Below, one piece after another: positions 22,159 through 33,687 of a stretch of DNA of 64,000 bases (positions within the stretch are counted from its first letter, which is position 1; the number at the start of each line of letters is the position of its first letter). This DNA is from Polydactylus sextarius (lineage: Eukaryota; Chordata; Actinopteri; Polynemidae). The stretch lies in the NCBI GenBank assembly GCA_016801845.1, contig CM028917.1, positions 1,204,001 through 1,268,000 of the forward strand. The letters run 5' to 3'. The notes below the pieces were generated by a model. It was not told the origin of the DNA, searched no databases, and saw only the letters and a list, made by a program, of their open reading frames with translations. Made by a program: the position numbers and the translations under genes.

Positions 22159-22464
22159 CTGAAAATTAAGGTTAAAGTTGTATCAACCTATTCACCGTAA
22201 CAACAGACTAGATTTCAGCATCATTCATTTGATTTTAATTTAATTACAGTCAAATCTACTCGCGCTCTGTGGAGCTGTGAACTTACGCGCCTCTTTTATG
22301 TGAACGCGCTAACATCTGGATTGGAAAAACCTGGGTTGACTAATGAAGTTGATAACCAGCTTCGTGGTATCGCTTAGCCAAACTGCGATTGTTAGGATTA
22401 GTGAAGCCAGATAACTGAAAGAGATCCTGGGTCAGTTGAACTTGCTTTGTAGGACAGGCCTCTG

Positions 22465-22570
22465 GTGTTGAGGATCTTGGTGATTAAACCAGTGATCAGA
22501 ACACCGGGGACGTGGAACGAGTGAGCAGAGAGCAGGCGGGCATGACAAATAATAAATGGCTCTTCCATTA
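22465..22570. repeat. Right half of the repeat interrupted by Harbinger
   Basis: Contains GAGGATCTTGGTGATTAAAC, CCGGGGACGTGGAACGAGTG and GCAGGCGGGCATGACAAATA, continuing the repeat that stops at 20482. Confidence 0.55.
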
Positions 22571-23736
22571 CTCTAAATATAAACTGCATGTTTAGCTGCC
22601 TGGCAGACCACAACATTAAATTATCTATAACATACAAACATACACAGATGAAAACAGACCAAACATTACCATATCAACACAGTTTTCGTATCAAGGCGCT
22701 CAGTGAGCAAAGCTAGACCACAGGCAACTGACTCTGAAATCACATCTCATTTTAGAGTTTACCTCAGCTAACTGCCTCATACATTTAAACGTAAAAAGAA
22801 AAGTTGTAACATTTAAATCCACATGGAAATAGGCGATCAAACAAACATCAACACAGAGGTGAAAACAAACAAGGACGAGCAGTTTACCCGGCACTAACCT
22901 GTAAGACAGGAGGAAAGAAATAATGATGAGCACACAGACACCGTTGTTAGGTGTTTTGTCCCGAAGTTGCTTCTGAAGTGAGCGCGGGACACCAATCACA
23001 GCCAAAGTCACGTGAATAAATTACCATATTAAGTAGCTATGTGCCCATTAGGTAGATTATGCTATGTAGACTTAAACCTCTAAAGTGATTTTTTTTTTTT
23101 TTTACTGGTGAAATTTATACTGGGGCACCGCAGATCAATACTGGGGCAGGTGCCCCAGTGAAATCTGTCCTGCCCAAGGCATAGGAGAATAAGGAATGAA
23201 CAGAAGTACTTTATATATATCAATAGTTTAAATTTTTTTAGCCTACACTCTTCAATAGGCTACAAATAGCCTAAATTATAAAAACAAGAGGAGTTTTTAG
23301 GGTTTTTAGGATGCTGGAGACCAGTGGGGGTGTCGGTGAGAACGCAGGGTGTCCAGTACAAGTTCCAAAGTTCAAAAAGGTTTTTATTCTCAAGGGTTGT
23401 GATTGAGTAATTGACATTGGCTAATTGGAGGTGATTGAACTGAGTGGAAAGATGAATGGGGAGAGGCATGGCTCTGGGCTTGTAAGGTGATGAGGGAAAC
23501 AAAAAATCACCCAATCAAATGTTATTATGATTGTGGCTAATATGAATAGGCCTGTGGGCAACCTCTCAGGTTCACAATATTTTTTTTTTCTTGTGAAAAC
23601 ATTTTTGTTACCTCAGTTTACATTGTTTCATCAGTCATGTTAAAAGTACAAGCATAAAGTGACTAAAGTGGGTTCACAATACTTTTCTGTAGGGGTTTAA
23701 CATAGTTTTTATGTAAATTTCACTGTCATTTTTTAA
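22571..23736. other. Unassigned, with a possible hAT end
   Basis: The region 23100-23170 contains a palindromic GGGGCAGGTGCCCC and a T-run, typical of hAT termini. It may pair with the hAT transposase fragment at 19944. Reverse open frames at 22398-23011 and 23260-23514 have no recognised domains. Confidence 0.4.
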
Positions 23737-24094
23737 CAGTGTAAAGGCAAGTTCACACACAATCTTTGCTAGGATTTGTATGTCGCAGAGCCTCGCAGAT
23801 GAAGGTCTTAGATTAAATGTGAATCTGCAGGTAATCTGTGACAATGAGTTGTCATATTTGAAGTGCTGACAGGACTGGATATTTGGCATGCTAGAAAACT
23901 CGTACACAAAACTAACATGAAACTACAGCCTATGATGACATCAGCATTTTCAAGCCAGAAAACAAACCAGTCAAGGCCAACAAATGTGTGCAAAAAGAAG
24001 ATTTAATAATTTAATTAAGATTTGTTTTTGTGAGAGCGGTGCATCCTTAGCCGTATGTCAGTGTGTCCTGAAAATAAATTCTGTACATTGCTCC

Positions 24095-24180
24095 CGTTAG
24101 TTCGGCTGGTAAGAAGATGTGCTCTGAAACCAAAAATCTGGGTTTGTGCCCCAGTGCTGGCAGTTGCCACTGTTAAGATA
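24095..24180 (+). repeat. Possible tRNA-derived SINE head
   Basis: GTTCGGCTGGTAAGAAGATG followed about 30 bases later by CTGGGTTTGTGCCCCAG resembles degraded A and B boxes of a tRNA-derived SINE. Weak. Confidence 0.3.
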
Positions 24181-24697
24181 TTGATTATTTTAAGAAAGGA
24201 CACCACTGAAGGCCCAGGTGTGAAATGCACAGCCCGCCACCGATGTAAAAGAACAAACACCGCTTCTTCATTCTTTATGCTAGTTCAGCCAAGAACAAAA
24301 CATAATTAATCAATCGCGAGTGGTGTTCTTCAGACTCAGTGGCCAGATCAGATTAAAGATGAACAGATTTCTTTTTTCTTGGCGTGAGAAATCCAAGGTG
24401 TGGCATGCAAGCGTGTGAAGGCAGTCAAAAGCATGTGTCTTGTTTATTGAGTTGGCAGCCCTGCATTTGTAGATGTAGATGTACTAGAAATAGTAGACTT
24501 AGGATATCTCATTAAAACAACAGCCAGAAGATAGCAGGGGAGGTGCAAAGTGTAAGGGTAAGGAAATGCAATGGGAAGGAGGACATGGACATTGAAACCT
24601 AGAAGCTTAATGTGCTCAAGCAAATGGCAGCAGTCAACAAAGAGAGAAGCAACCACGTTACCTCATTTGGAAACCAGGTTGCAGTGGCACCTCAGTA

Positions 24698-24727
24698 ACT
24701 GAATGATCCAGCACAGGATCATTCAGT
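24698..24727. repeat. Perfect 12-bp hairpin
   Basis: ACTGAATGATCC (24698-24709), a 6-base loop AGCACA, then GGATCATTCAGT (24716-24727). Perfect complementarity. It lies inside the hAT element, and its function, if any, is unknown. Confidence 0.75.
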
Positions 24728-25153
24728 AACGCACAGGATATCCACCATCATCTATCATGCCCAGAGCACCATCTCCATCCCCCCAGCACTCCTGTACCAC
24801 AACACCAGCACACCCCACATGACGTTGGGGCACATGCCCGTGTAGACTACAGGGGTAGTCTCTATACAGAGGAAGTTTTCTTGAAAGCTTTGCCAGTGAC
24901 GATTGAATTTACCAAAAAATAGCCTATTTTTTAGTTAATTTGACGTGTGTGTGTGTTTTTAACTTGTTCGCTGTGTATTTACATCACATTTCTATCATTT
25001 TTGGAATAAATCGCTTAAAAAATCTTGATAGGTACTTATCTAGCACCTGGTTTGAGAACTTTATTTGGTATTGCAATACATGTAACATAGGTCTCAGTCA
25101 AGTCAAGTTTTTAGCTGCTGTTTAATCAAATGCTTTTGTTGTTGTTTTGAAAG

Positions 25154-25960
25154 GAGAGGCTCACACAAGTACAGAAGCAAATGGGGAGGCCCAAACTGAA
25201 AGTGATACAAGTGGCCGAGACTCAGTGGAACAGCACCCACCACATACTACAAAGAGCATTTGACATCAGAGAACCTGTAGGAGCAGCTTGGGTGAGCCTA
25301 AGCACAAAAATTGCCCCACTGTCATCGGAGGAGTATGGCATTATTGCTGAGTGTCTGTGGGTTCTTGCTCCATTTAACAATGCCGCTGTGGAGCTCTCAG
25401 AGGAGAAGAGAGTTTCGGCTCCAAGGTTATTCCCCTTCTTTCCATGTTGGATCACTCACTGGAGGAAGAAGAGGGAAATGCTAAAACTCCAGTCAGCACT
25501 TCAATGGCTTTTTGAGGAGGCAGTTAAGAAAAAGTCAACAATTGTTACAGTCAATGAGCATCAATTACTGTCTACACTGCTTGACCCTAGGTTTAAAAGC
25601 ATTGGCTTTTTCAGTCCCAGGGAAGCAGCAGAGACAGTAAAGAGGCTCAAATCAGAATGTACTGCTGTCATGCAGAACAGCATGTCATCTTCCTCCTCAC
25701 CACCAACACTACCACCACCACCACAACCATCAACATCAGAAGTTGCTCAGCCTGTGATTCAAGGTAATGTATGTGTGTGTTTTATTTCATTTAAATGAAC
25801 TACTATAACTTACAGCCTCTGTGTTTAAGTTTTAGGCTCTTGATGCCACAACTGAAGTACAGCAATACAAGATGGAACCAAATATTGGGAGAATGCCCTT
25901 CTTGAGCACCCCTGCATCCTGTGAGCCTTGTGAAAGTTTGTCCTCACAAGCAGGGGAAAT
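25154..25960 (+). pseudogene. hAT transposase, ZBED4/ZBED1-like, partial but largely open
   Basis: An open stretch of about 205 codons (from before 25181 to 25763) includes LKVIQVAETQWNSTHHILQR. The family usually has TRWNST, so Arg is replaced by Gln here. Then follow REPVGAAWVSLS, LSSEEYGIIAECLWVLAPFN, AAVELSEEKRVSAPRLFPFF and HQLLSTLLDPRFKSIGFFS. A short gap with a GTAATG donor-like and a TTTTAG acceptor-like sequence leads to LDATTEVQQYKMEPNIGRMP (25836-25900). The phases do not match cleanly. The N-terminal BED zinc finger and the C-terminal dimerisation block are not seen. This is a transposon remnant. Domestication cannot be excluded from one copy. Confidence 0.8.
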
Positions 25961-26089
25961 CAATTCTAAAAAAGACAGTCACTTCAGTTTGACAGTTTAA
26001 ACATTTCTCTCACACACATTCACTGCCCTCACCCCCTATTTTATTGTTTCCACTTTCCCATGCAATCATTGTCCTGGCTTCTCCTATTC

Positions 26090-26255
26090 TTGTGCTAAAG
26101 TATCCTTGGGCAAAATACTGAACATTTTTGCCTTGTACCATTAATGTCCCATCAAGTCTTCAACTCTGAAATTGGTAAAGTTGGCTAGTGTGAACTATGC
26201 CTAAAGCTCTTTGAGTGGTTGATATGAATAGAAAAGGGCTTTAGATAAAAACGAA
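26090..26255 (+). repeat. tRNA-SINE tail, 5' truncated
   Basis: GTATCCTTGGGCAAAATACTGAAC and, at the end, GCTCTTTGAGTGGTTGATATGAATAGAAAAGGGC match the body and tail of the SINE at 50039-50290. The tRNA head is missing. Confidence 0.65.
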
Positions 26256-26770
26256 TGTATTTCTTGTTCCTTGCAGTTATTATTCCCATGCCAAACTGTG
26301 GCAAGACAGCTTTGAGAGTATCACATACAGTTAAAAAGTAAACTGACTGAACACATACATTGCGTCGACACATTCGGGGGGTTATTTTTTTTTTACTTAT
26401 GGTGTGTGGTGGCAGGAGTTTTGAACACAAAGAGAACTAGAAGTCCTAATGTTTTTTGTGGACCGTCATTTCACCTTACCAACATTTCATCACCTACCTA
26501 GTATTATATTTCCTTTTGAAATAAAAAAAAAATGTAAAAAAAAAATTAATTCTTGTCTAGGTAATATCTTGTCTAGTTCACGTGTGACAGAACATAATTT
26601 GTTAACGTCATGGTGTGATCTGGGGCTCTAACAGTGAGACATCATGTCTACACTTAAGGTCGTTGAGACTCCTGATCATGGGAACACACGTTGCCAAATG
26701 TGAACACCGTAGAGATAACAGTAGTGTCATAATCTTGGCTAAAATTGACAAATGTGAACTTGCCTTAACC

Positions 26771-27140
26771 CATACTAACTGGACTGTATGACTGCACACA
26801 AACACAACAAACACACACAAACACTTGTATTTCCTTCAAATGCCAGTCACAAAGACAGAGCAGAAGGTAGAGGTTGGCTGTGAATGTGTATCAGTGTGTG
26901 TGTTGGCCATTGTCTGAAGGCCATGTGGCCCCCACAGGCAGTCGGAGGGGACCCCGGCCCATCCCAACCTGTCTGGATCTATGAATGTGTAATTCTTTTT
27001 AATGTCATATAACCACCAAGTGGTTGGTGGCCATAACGCTGATGCTAACGTTCGCATGCATGTTAAACACCGCTCCTAGAGGCTGTGCAGCCGCTCGCAA
27101 GTTCAAATCTCCATCTAGACCAGCGTCCCTGCGTGTTCAT
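26771..27140. other. Unassigned, small tRNA-like fragment
   Basis: Near 27075-27115, CTGTGCAGCCGCTCGCAAGT then TCAAATCTC resembles a degraded SINE head with a B box. The rest is unassigned. The reverse frame 26836-27057 has no domain. Confidence 0.35.
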
Positions 27141-27141
27141 T

Positions 27142-29219
27142 CCTCTCATTTATGAATGTTGCATACGCACAAAAGAATGTGTATGCCACTTTCTATGCAA
27201 ACTTTGGGATTTATAAAAAGCAAACTTGATGGGAAAATGTGTGCACCTCCACACAAGCTCTGACCAGGGGAAAAGGTAAAAGTGCGACCTCGGAAGGTAA
27301 CTAAAAAAATAAGCCGAAATTATAAAATAATGTGATAGAAAATGAATAAAGTATAACATCAGATATCACATGTGAAGATTTACAGATATATGAACCCAAT
27401 AGAGAAGCTTAAATTCACCGTTCGCAGATTCCACTGACTAATGGCTGTGTTTTATATAATAATAATAGTAATAATACATTTTATTTGTAATACACTTTAC
27501 ATTCAAAAACATGTCAAAATTCTACATAAAAAAGTTCAAGAAGGTAATAAAAATATAGATAAAAACAAAAACATCAAATAGCACAAAGTAAAACAATACT
27601 ATGTATATGCTCTTTTAAAAATAATTGTTTTAGGTTCTTTTTTAAAAGAGTCTGTGGTCTGAGGTGCTCTCAGATGGTCAGAGAGGGTATTTCACAGACG
27701 TGGGGCAGAGGAGCAAAATGCCAGATTCTCTTGCAGAGGTATTTTATATGGGTTTTGTAGTTAGGTTGATGGTCAAGTCTTACGTCAGGGTTGATTACTG
27801 AGGAAATGGGGATGTTGTGGCCAGAGAAAGTGATGCTGGTTATGAGAGATGACTGAATCTGTTGTGGGGTGCCAACCACGATTGCCCTGGATTTAGAGCT
27901 TTTCAGTTGGAGAAAGTTTGTCTCATCCACACCTCTATCTCCTGTTCTATCTGCTGTTTCTGTACTGTGGGCATGACGGAAGCCAGACTGAAACTTTTCA
28001 AAGAGATGGTTATGAGGTGATTGTGGAAATCAGCAGCAACTACTTTTTCCAGTACTTTGGAAATAGGTCTGTAATTGGCAGGAAGATCTAGATCAAGGGT
28101 AGGTTTCTTGAGAAGTGGTCAAGTGGTATAGCAGGTTTCAAAGCAGATGGGACGTAGCCAGCCTGGAGGGAGAGGTTTATTACAGTGGTGAGCAGGGGAC
28201 TTATTGCAGAAATGTTTGCTTTCACTAGAACAGTGGGAAAGAGGTCCACGGCACAGGTGGTGGGTTTCATTTTCCTGATGATGACATTGATGTCTTGTAA
28301 TGAAATTTATGGGAAACAGTTTAGGGGTTGGGAGACTTCTAGCTATAGATGGGCAGTTGGGGAGGGTAGAACCAGAAAGAGCAGAATGGATTGAGTCAGT
28401 TTTTGTTTTGAACAAGTCATAAAATTATCACACTGCTCTTGTGTAGTTTCTGTACATGAGAGAGTGATATATGAATAGTATTGTGACTGAGCCTCTCGAA
28501 GAGAGGTTAGTTTATGAATGGTAAGACCTTAAGCTTTATAGCATTGCTCAAGACCACACCCAGCTGATTTAATTTTTGGTAGCTTGTTAGTGAACCAGGG
28601 TGCAGAGCGGGAGAAGGTGACTGTTCTGGATTTAATAGGGACATGGTGATCTAGAGTGCTGCTCAAAGTTTTATTGTAGAAATTCACTGCATCTTTAGCT
28701 GAGGAGAAGTCTGTATGAAGGGATTGCTGGAGGTCGAGTATCATGGTTTCTGGGTTAACGTTCTTCAGTTTTCTAAAATGAATTTGACGTTTGGGCGTAA
28801 TGAGAGGAGCCGAGCGGTTCCACAGACAGTCTTGTAATCAGACACACCCAGATTATAAACAGTGAGGTTATTTAGGGGAGCAGAATCAGATGATGATGAC
28901 CGGGTCAAGAATAGAATAGTTGATCTATATCTCAGCATCTTATATTAAATGTAGCATTAAATGTAACTTCTTCTTTTTTTAGTTTTAAAAGTCTTTCAGT
29001 CTCAGTGGAGATCACGTCTGTTTGCCTCCCCTGCCTGTAGTTTCATGACAGATTGGCAAATTTCTGTTCTTTGTGTTTCTTTCCTCCTGGGCCAAGCTGG
29101 TTTCTCAATAAATTAATATTAGTTCTGGGCATTTCACTCTCCATTTCCGCACTTTCTATGTTTTGTCTATATGCCACCTTTTGACGTGATCCTCCGCACA
29201 GTTTTAGAAATGAGGCCCC
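27142..29219. mobile_element. Harbinger-like element (CCTCATTTATRAA ends), split by an L2 fragment
   Basis: The left end CCTCTCATTTATGAATGTTG, followed by GCATACGCACAAAAG and ACTTTGGGATTTATAAAAAG, and the right end, reverse-complemented as TGGGGCCTCATTTCTAAAAC, are the ends and sub-terminal phrases of a common fish Harbinger/ISL2EU-like family (family name from memory). The element proper occupies about 27142-27470 and 28930-29219. The middle is a reversed L2. A reverse frame at 29043-29237 (QLGPGGKKHKEQKFANLS) may be a remnant of its own protein. Confidence 0.55.
27480..28920 (-). mobile_element. L2/Maui-type LINE fragment, second copy, reverse strand
   Basis: Reverse order from 28920: an endonuclease-domain end (about 28920-28800, with an LTVYNLGVSDYK-like phrase), the block with SLHTDFSSAKDAVNFYNKTL and SRSAPWFTNKLPKIKSAGCG (28744-28529), RT start ISAISPLLTTVINLSLQ and VPSALKPAIPLDHFSRN (28270-28088), then a deletion removing the YADD region, then MDETNFLQLKSSKSRAIVVG (27930-27670), and an AT-rich 3' UTR with the reversed TTTTATTTGTAATACACTTT signature (27480-27520). 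Clearly the same family as 4125-5266. Frameshifts and the deletion make it dead. Confidence 0.85.
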
Positions 29220-30009
29220 AAGCAGCAACAACAGCACCTACAATTTTGCTACCATTATGAGGAATTCAGCTACATTTGACATATGGAGATAAAAATCCAC
29301 CTCAGGCAATTTTAAAAACATACTCCTCCACTCCATCACCTGTGCTAGGTTGTAGGATCCAAGTGTTGTAGTTTTCATAGCTCAGGAAAAGAAACTGGAT
29401 TTGTTGACTGCATTTGAAATGAGAAATAACACGGTTTAATGTGATGTATATGACCGATGAGTCCAGACCTCATCCTCTCACAGCACTGTTTCATAAAGTA
29501 GTGACTTATTGCACATCTAAATAAGAAGTTTAGCGGTAGGATGTATGACAGAGAGCAGGGGTTGTGTTCCAGGGGTGTCTCATATTAATCACAGTCCAAT
29601 GGCAGGTAAACACAAACAATTTACACAGCCATGTAAACATGTTAAGATGAATATTCATAGGATAACAGCAAAAATGGAAAAAAAGAGATTTTTTGAGTAA
29701 GTAAACATAGTGACTGTAAATGTCACTGTTTCTGTGGTAATAGCTTATGCGCACAAACCCATGCCCTGGCAGCTTCGGTCATTTTTGTCTATGATGGACA
29801 GGTGTGATCTTACAGTGAAAACCCAACAGGTGTTTTAATAATAAGCCTCCACAGGGTGAGAGCTTTGAACACCCACACACACGGGCATAATGTCATTCAT
29901 TTCATCTATAAAAGGATACTTAAAGTGTGCCAGGTGGTCGATGTCACACTACACCACCTGTGTCATTGCTTTGACCAGATGCTTCCTGCCATAAGTGGCA
30001 CTAACACCA

Positions 30010-30010
<1 letters not shown>
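29220..30010. other. Unassigned intergenic DNA
   Basis: No gene or repeat end recognised. The + frame 29856-30362 crosses the GT array and is low-complexity read-through. Confidence 0.4.

Positions 30011-30011
<1 letters not shown>

Positions 30012-30049
<38 letters not shown>
30012..30049. repeat. (GT)19 microsatellite
   Basis: An uninterrupted GT dinucleotide array of 38 bases. The downstream phrase TATTGTCCTCACGAGGTCCG belongs to a repeat often linked to such arrays in fish. Confidence 0.95.
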
Positions 30050-30053
<4 letters not shown>

Positions 30054-30479
30054 CTCTCTTACCTAGAAATCATCTGTTTCTATATTGTCCTCACGAGGTC
30101 CGACAGTGTGTGTGTTCATCCTCCTGAGACAGTAGGAGGTGTTTCATTAATGTGGACTGATTTTTCAGCTTCATGGCTCAATGATGATCGGCTTAAATGC
30201 CACACTGAGCTGCAGAGAAACCTCAGGTCTGTCGCCAGATTATCACCAGATTCAGTCTCAGCAGACTTGGTGAGGGGTTTGTCTGTCAGAACACGTGAAG
30301 GTTACATCGACCTGCATATCCACCCTCACCAAGACCAAACACAGTGTCGTGCTCAGTCCTAGTTGTCTGGTGAAGTCAAACCTTATTGACCAGGCTAGTG
30401 AATAGTGAATAGTGATTTTGTTAATGAGCACACACTATGCACACAATAAAAATTTGCATTCTGCATTAAACCATCACAC
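30050..30479. other. Unassigned intergenic DNA
   Basis: Contains a small direct repeat AGTGAATAGTGAATAGTG at 30399-30416. No gene was supported. Confidence 0.4.
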
Positions 30480-30625
30480 GTGATCAGGGGGCAGCTGAAC
30501 AGCACCTGGGGAGTATGGGTACCATGTGGGTACCTTGCTCAAGGGTGAACTTGCTCGAACCTGTGACCTTCTGGACCCAAGTCTGCTTCCTTAGCCGCCA
30601 GACCACCATTGCCCCGGCTAGAGGG
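30480..30625 (-). repeat. SINE-like repeat, reverse orientation
   Basis: CTTGCTCAAGGGTGAACTTG, CTCGAACCTGTGACCTTCTG and TCCTTAGCCGCCAGACCACC, read in reverse, give a tRNA-like A box (GGTGGTCTGGCGGCTAAGGA) and B box (GGTTCGAGCAAG-like). This is a common fish SINE-like repeat in minus orientation. It is not a tRNA gene because there is no cloverleaf and the CCA-proximal stem is lacking. Confidence 0.5.
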
Positions 30626-32970
30626 AACTAGACTGGTTAGAACCTGTTTAGGTTTAGGTGTTCAGTGGTGCACATAAAAACTCGGCCTGTTTCTGATTCA
30701 TCTGTATTTTGACAGCTGCAAAATAACATGCTATTATAAAAGAAGTCCAGGGTGGAAATGGGAACTTTACTGAGCCACTACCTGTTTGTGTAAATCAATG
30801 AATGAATGTAAGCCTTTGTCATTGCACAATGTGCAACAGAACTGAGTCATATGCTGAGTGTTTGCGGCTCTTCTCACATCCTGAAGGTGAGTGTGTAGAT
30901 TTAATATTGTATGAAAAATCTGCTTTTGCAGTCATCTGTTTTGAAATGTAACTGGTAAAAGTAATCGGTAAAGGTGGAATTTTATCATTAAACCTTGCCT
31001 TTTCGTTGCACCTATAGCACTCTCCAGAGGGCATCGGTTTGAAGAGGTAATGGTTTTGGTAAGGTAATGTCCATGGTGCGATCTCTTGTGGATATTCCTG
31101 GCTTTGCTGAGACAGCTGGACTTAGATATAAATGTCTTCTGATGGAGGGAAGAGAGCAGCTGATGATTTTCTGGTGGGTGGAGATGACCCTCTGGAGCTC
31201 CCCTCCTGTCTGCTGAGGAGCAGCTGGTGAACCATGCAGAGCTGCGGCATCTCTCTGTGGAGCAGCGGTAGACACGAGCACTTTCTCAGCAATGTTGTTC
31301 TTTCTGAGGCTTGTCGATGCTGAGGCCGTCTGGACTGTACAGTGATGGTGAGAGACGATCTAGATCACATTTTTTCCCTAATAAGTTAATGATGAGCTCC
31401 TGAGAACTGATCACAGTTCATACCACCAGTGTTTTTAGACTTGAAGAGCAGATGTTCCCACCAACAACAATGCTGTATACTGATCAAGTAGGATATTAAC
31501 AAAAATATCTTGCATGATTTGACCTTTTAAACAGTGACACCATCTTGTTTTTTTCTGTTTAATCTCCCCAGGTGTTGGAACAACAGAGTGTGGGCTGTAA
31601 CCTTTGTTCTTATATGGAAATCAGACACCCAGCAGCGTCTGATCAGGCGACGGTGTCTTTATGCTGCGGCGGTTGCATCATGCTGTGGGGAATCCCTTGT
31701 GGATGTCACAGAGGCTGTGATTCACGTCAGTCAGACACAGTTGGAGGGAGGGTCCTGAACTTTCCCTGCTGTGACCCCTCACTGGGTCCTCAGAACCCTG
31801 CCGTCCACCGCAGGGTAGGTGAAGTCAAACATATTGTACCACCTCCAACCGCTTTATTCCCTCAACACACTGATATTAGTCTGTGTTTGAGTAGTTTTGA
31901 AGTTTTCCAGGCTCATATTTTTTGTCCTCTGAAATGGACAGAAAAAAAAAACAAATAATAATAATAATAACCATAATAATAATAGGTATTATACATGTAA
32001 TCTGTATTTTAATGTATTCTTTTTGCAAGAATTCCACAGAAATGATAGTTTTTTGTTGTGGGAACATAATTGGTCCCTAAGTGGTTGAATGACTCTTCTG
32101 CTGTTTGGTCGATGTAACACTTAATTTGTGCTGTGAAAAGCATGGCATCCAGAGGACACATGGGCACATTTGGTAGCTTTAATCTATTGTTAGATTTTAT
32201 TTTATTTCTAATGGACTAACAATGTGTGTTAAACTCCTTAAGCCTCAAAAGTGTACAAATGAGGGGATACAAGGAATTAAACTCACACATATAAATGATC
32301 TGCGCCTCAAATCACCTCTGTGTGCACATGTCTTCATTTTGCTTGTTTACAAATTACTGATCCTTGAATTTAGTTTGTTAATAACTCTTACTGTATTTTT
32401 AATGCATAAAGTGCACGCATAAAAATGCATCTTGCATTTGTGTTCTTGCCTCAGTATCTTTTGGGTTATGCGATTTGCCTTTAGTTTGTGCACTGAGCAA
32501 ACTCTTTGGTGTTTGATGGTTTCATGATTTCTTGTTTTCTTGCTTTTGGTGCATTTGGTTAGTCCTGTTCTGTCATTTTGATTTCTTATAAACCAGTGGA
32601 AACATGGACTGTTTCAATCCTGCCTTTAAACATAACAGAATGAGCGCATTCCAAAAACACAAAACACAAAACACTCTTTTCTCCTACTTTTCCACCATTT
32701 TCAGTAAATATTTTTTAACTAAGTTTTTTAGACTTCAGCTTTATGTATCTTTGTAGTTTGGAGGGATAATGTCACATACTGAACATCCCTGCTGTGGATC
32801 AATTATCGGGCAATTATTTGCTCAGAGTTAAAAAAAAAAAAAAGTGTGAATGCTATAGAACAATGAGCAGATTCAACAGACAGAGGATCGCCATGTCCTT
32901 TGCTCCAGCCGCAGTTGGTTGGGCTAATGATCAGAGAGGAGACTGATTTAATTTACACAGAGGTGAGGGG
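30626..32970. other. Unassigned intergenic DNA
   Basis: An ATA/AAT-rich tract lies at 31954-31986. The + frame 31572-31958 and the reverse frame 31012-31281 have no recognised domain. 32760-32955 has CNE-like unique composition (ATCAATTATCGGGCAATTAT), but this is only an impression. Confidence 0.35.
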
Positions 32971-32971
32971 G

Positions 32972-32973
<2 letters not shown>

Positions 32974-33016
<43 letters not shown>
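32974..33016. repeat. (GT)21 microsatellite
   Basis: A pure GT array. The reverse frame 32953-33195 reads through it as THTHTH and is not a gene. Confidence 0.95.
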
Positions 33017-33021
<5 letters not shown>

Positions 33022-33687
33022 ACTGTATGCAAGAAGTGTACATATTAGAGTGTAGAGGTGTAGAGACAAAGTGGAGGTCACTGGTCCATTGGACATCTCA
33101 GTTTTAATTTGATTAATTTGCTCCCGCCCCACATGGCATTGGAAGGTCTTATCTAAACAAGGTGAAATGGGAGGTGGAAGGACACAAACAAACACACATG
33201 CTTAGTCTGCTGAAGTATGAGCTATGTGTATTTGTTTGAAACAATCACTCGTTTGTAGCGGCACTGTCTCATTGTCCATGCTGACAGAACGAGGAGTAGG
33301 TGACTGATGGTGAAGGATGACCACTGATTCGTTTTGGTGTTTACATCCAGCAAGGTTAATGAAGACAGAAGTTTGATGTGTGATCCTGACAGAACTGATC
33401 GGAAAAAGTTTCTCTGAAATTTAATGCACAACCTGTGGAGCGTGTGTGTGCTCAATTATTTAAGAAGAAAACTACAGCAGTGTAGCAGCTGAAGCCAAAT
33501 AACACCTGCACTTCATGTGGACTGTTAGGGCCCCCACAAGGTCCTCAGACTACCAATATATCAAAATATGTCTATATCAAGTGTATGGCAAAGTGAACAA
33601 CATACTGTTCCCTCCATGTCCTCTAATTGTTGTCAATAGGTGATTGTTCTGTCTGAAAAATTATAGGATGCAATCTCAAAATATTAG
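33017..33687. other. Unassigned intergenic DNA
   Basis: Nothing recognisable. It precedes the L1 insertion. Confidence 0.4.

Larger units (their letters stand above)
20483..22464. mobile_element. PIF/Harbinger element, internally deleted
   Basis: The terminal inverted repeats are CAGAGGCCTGTACTACGAAG at the left and, reverse-complemented, CAGAGGCCTGTCCTACAAAG at the right. That is 2 mismatches in 20, and the pairing weakens further in. Two convergent genes remain in part: a + strand transposase N-terminus (20699 on) and a reverse-strand Myb/SANT-like protein (22158 to 20971). A target triplet duplication could not be defined because the ends overlap palindromic sequence. The size of about 1.98 kb is shorter than an autonomous copy. 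It inserted into an older repeat. Confidence 0.85.
23737..26770. mobile_element. hAT element (ZBED-type) with nested SINE
   Basis: The left end starts CAGTGTAAAGGCAAGTTCAC. The right end near 26750-26768, reverse-complemented, reads GGTTAAGGCAAGTTCACATT. The shared AAGGCAAGTTCACA is a terminal inverted repeat, and CAGTG is a typical hAT start. Between them lies a + strand ZBED-like transposase (25154-25960) and a SINE tail (26090-26255). The outermost bases on the right are degraded, so the exact end and target duplication are uncertain. Confidence 0.65.

Noticed and set aside
29856..30362. 168-codon + frame with CVCVCV core
   Set aside because: It crosses the (GT)19 array and has no domain or splice support outside it.
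31572..31958. 128-codon Cys-rich + frame as a possible exon
   Set aside because: A donor-like GGGTAGGTG lies at about 31814, but there is no clean acceptor, no homology, and a competing open frame at 31534-31758. Not supportable.
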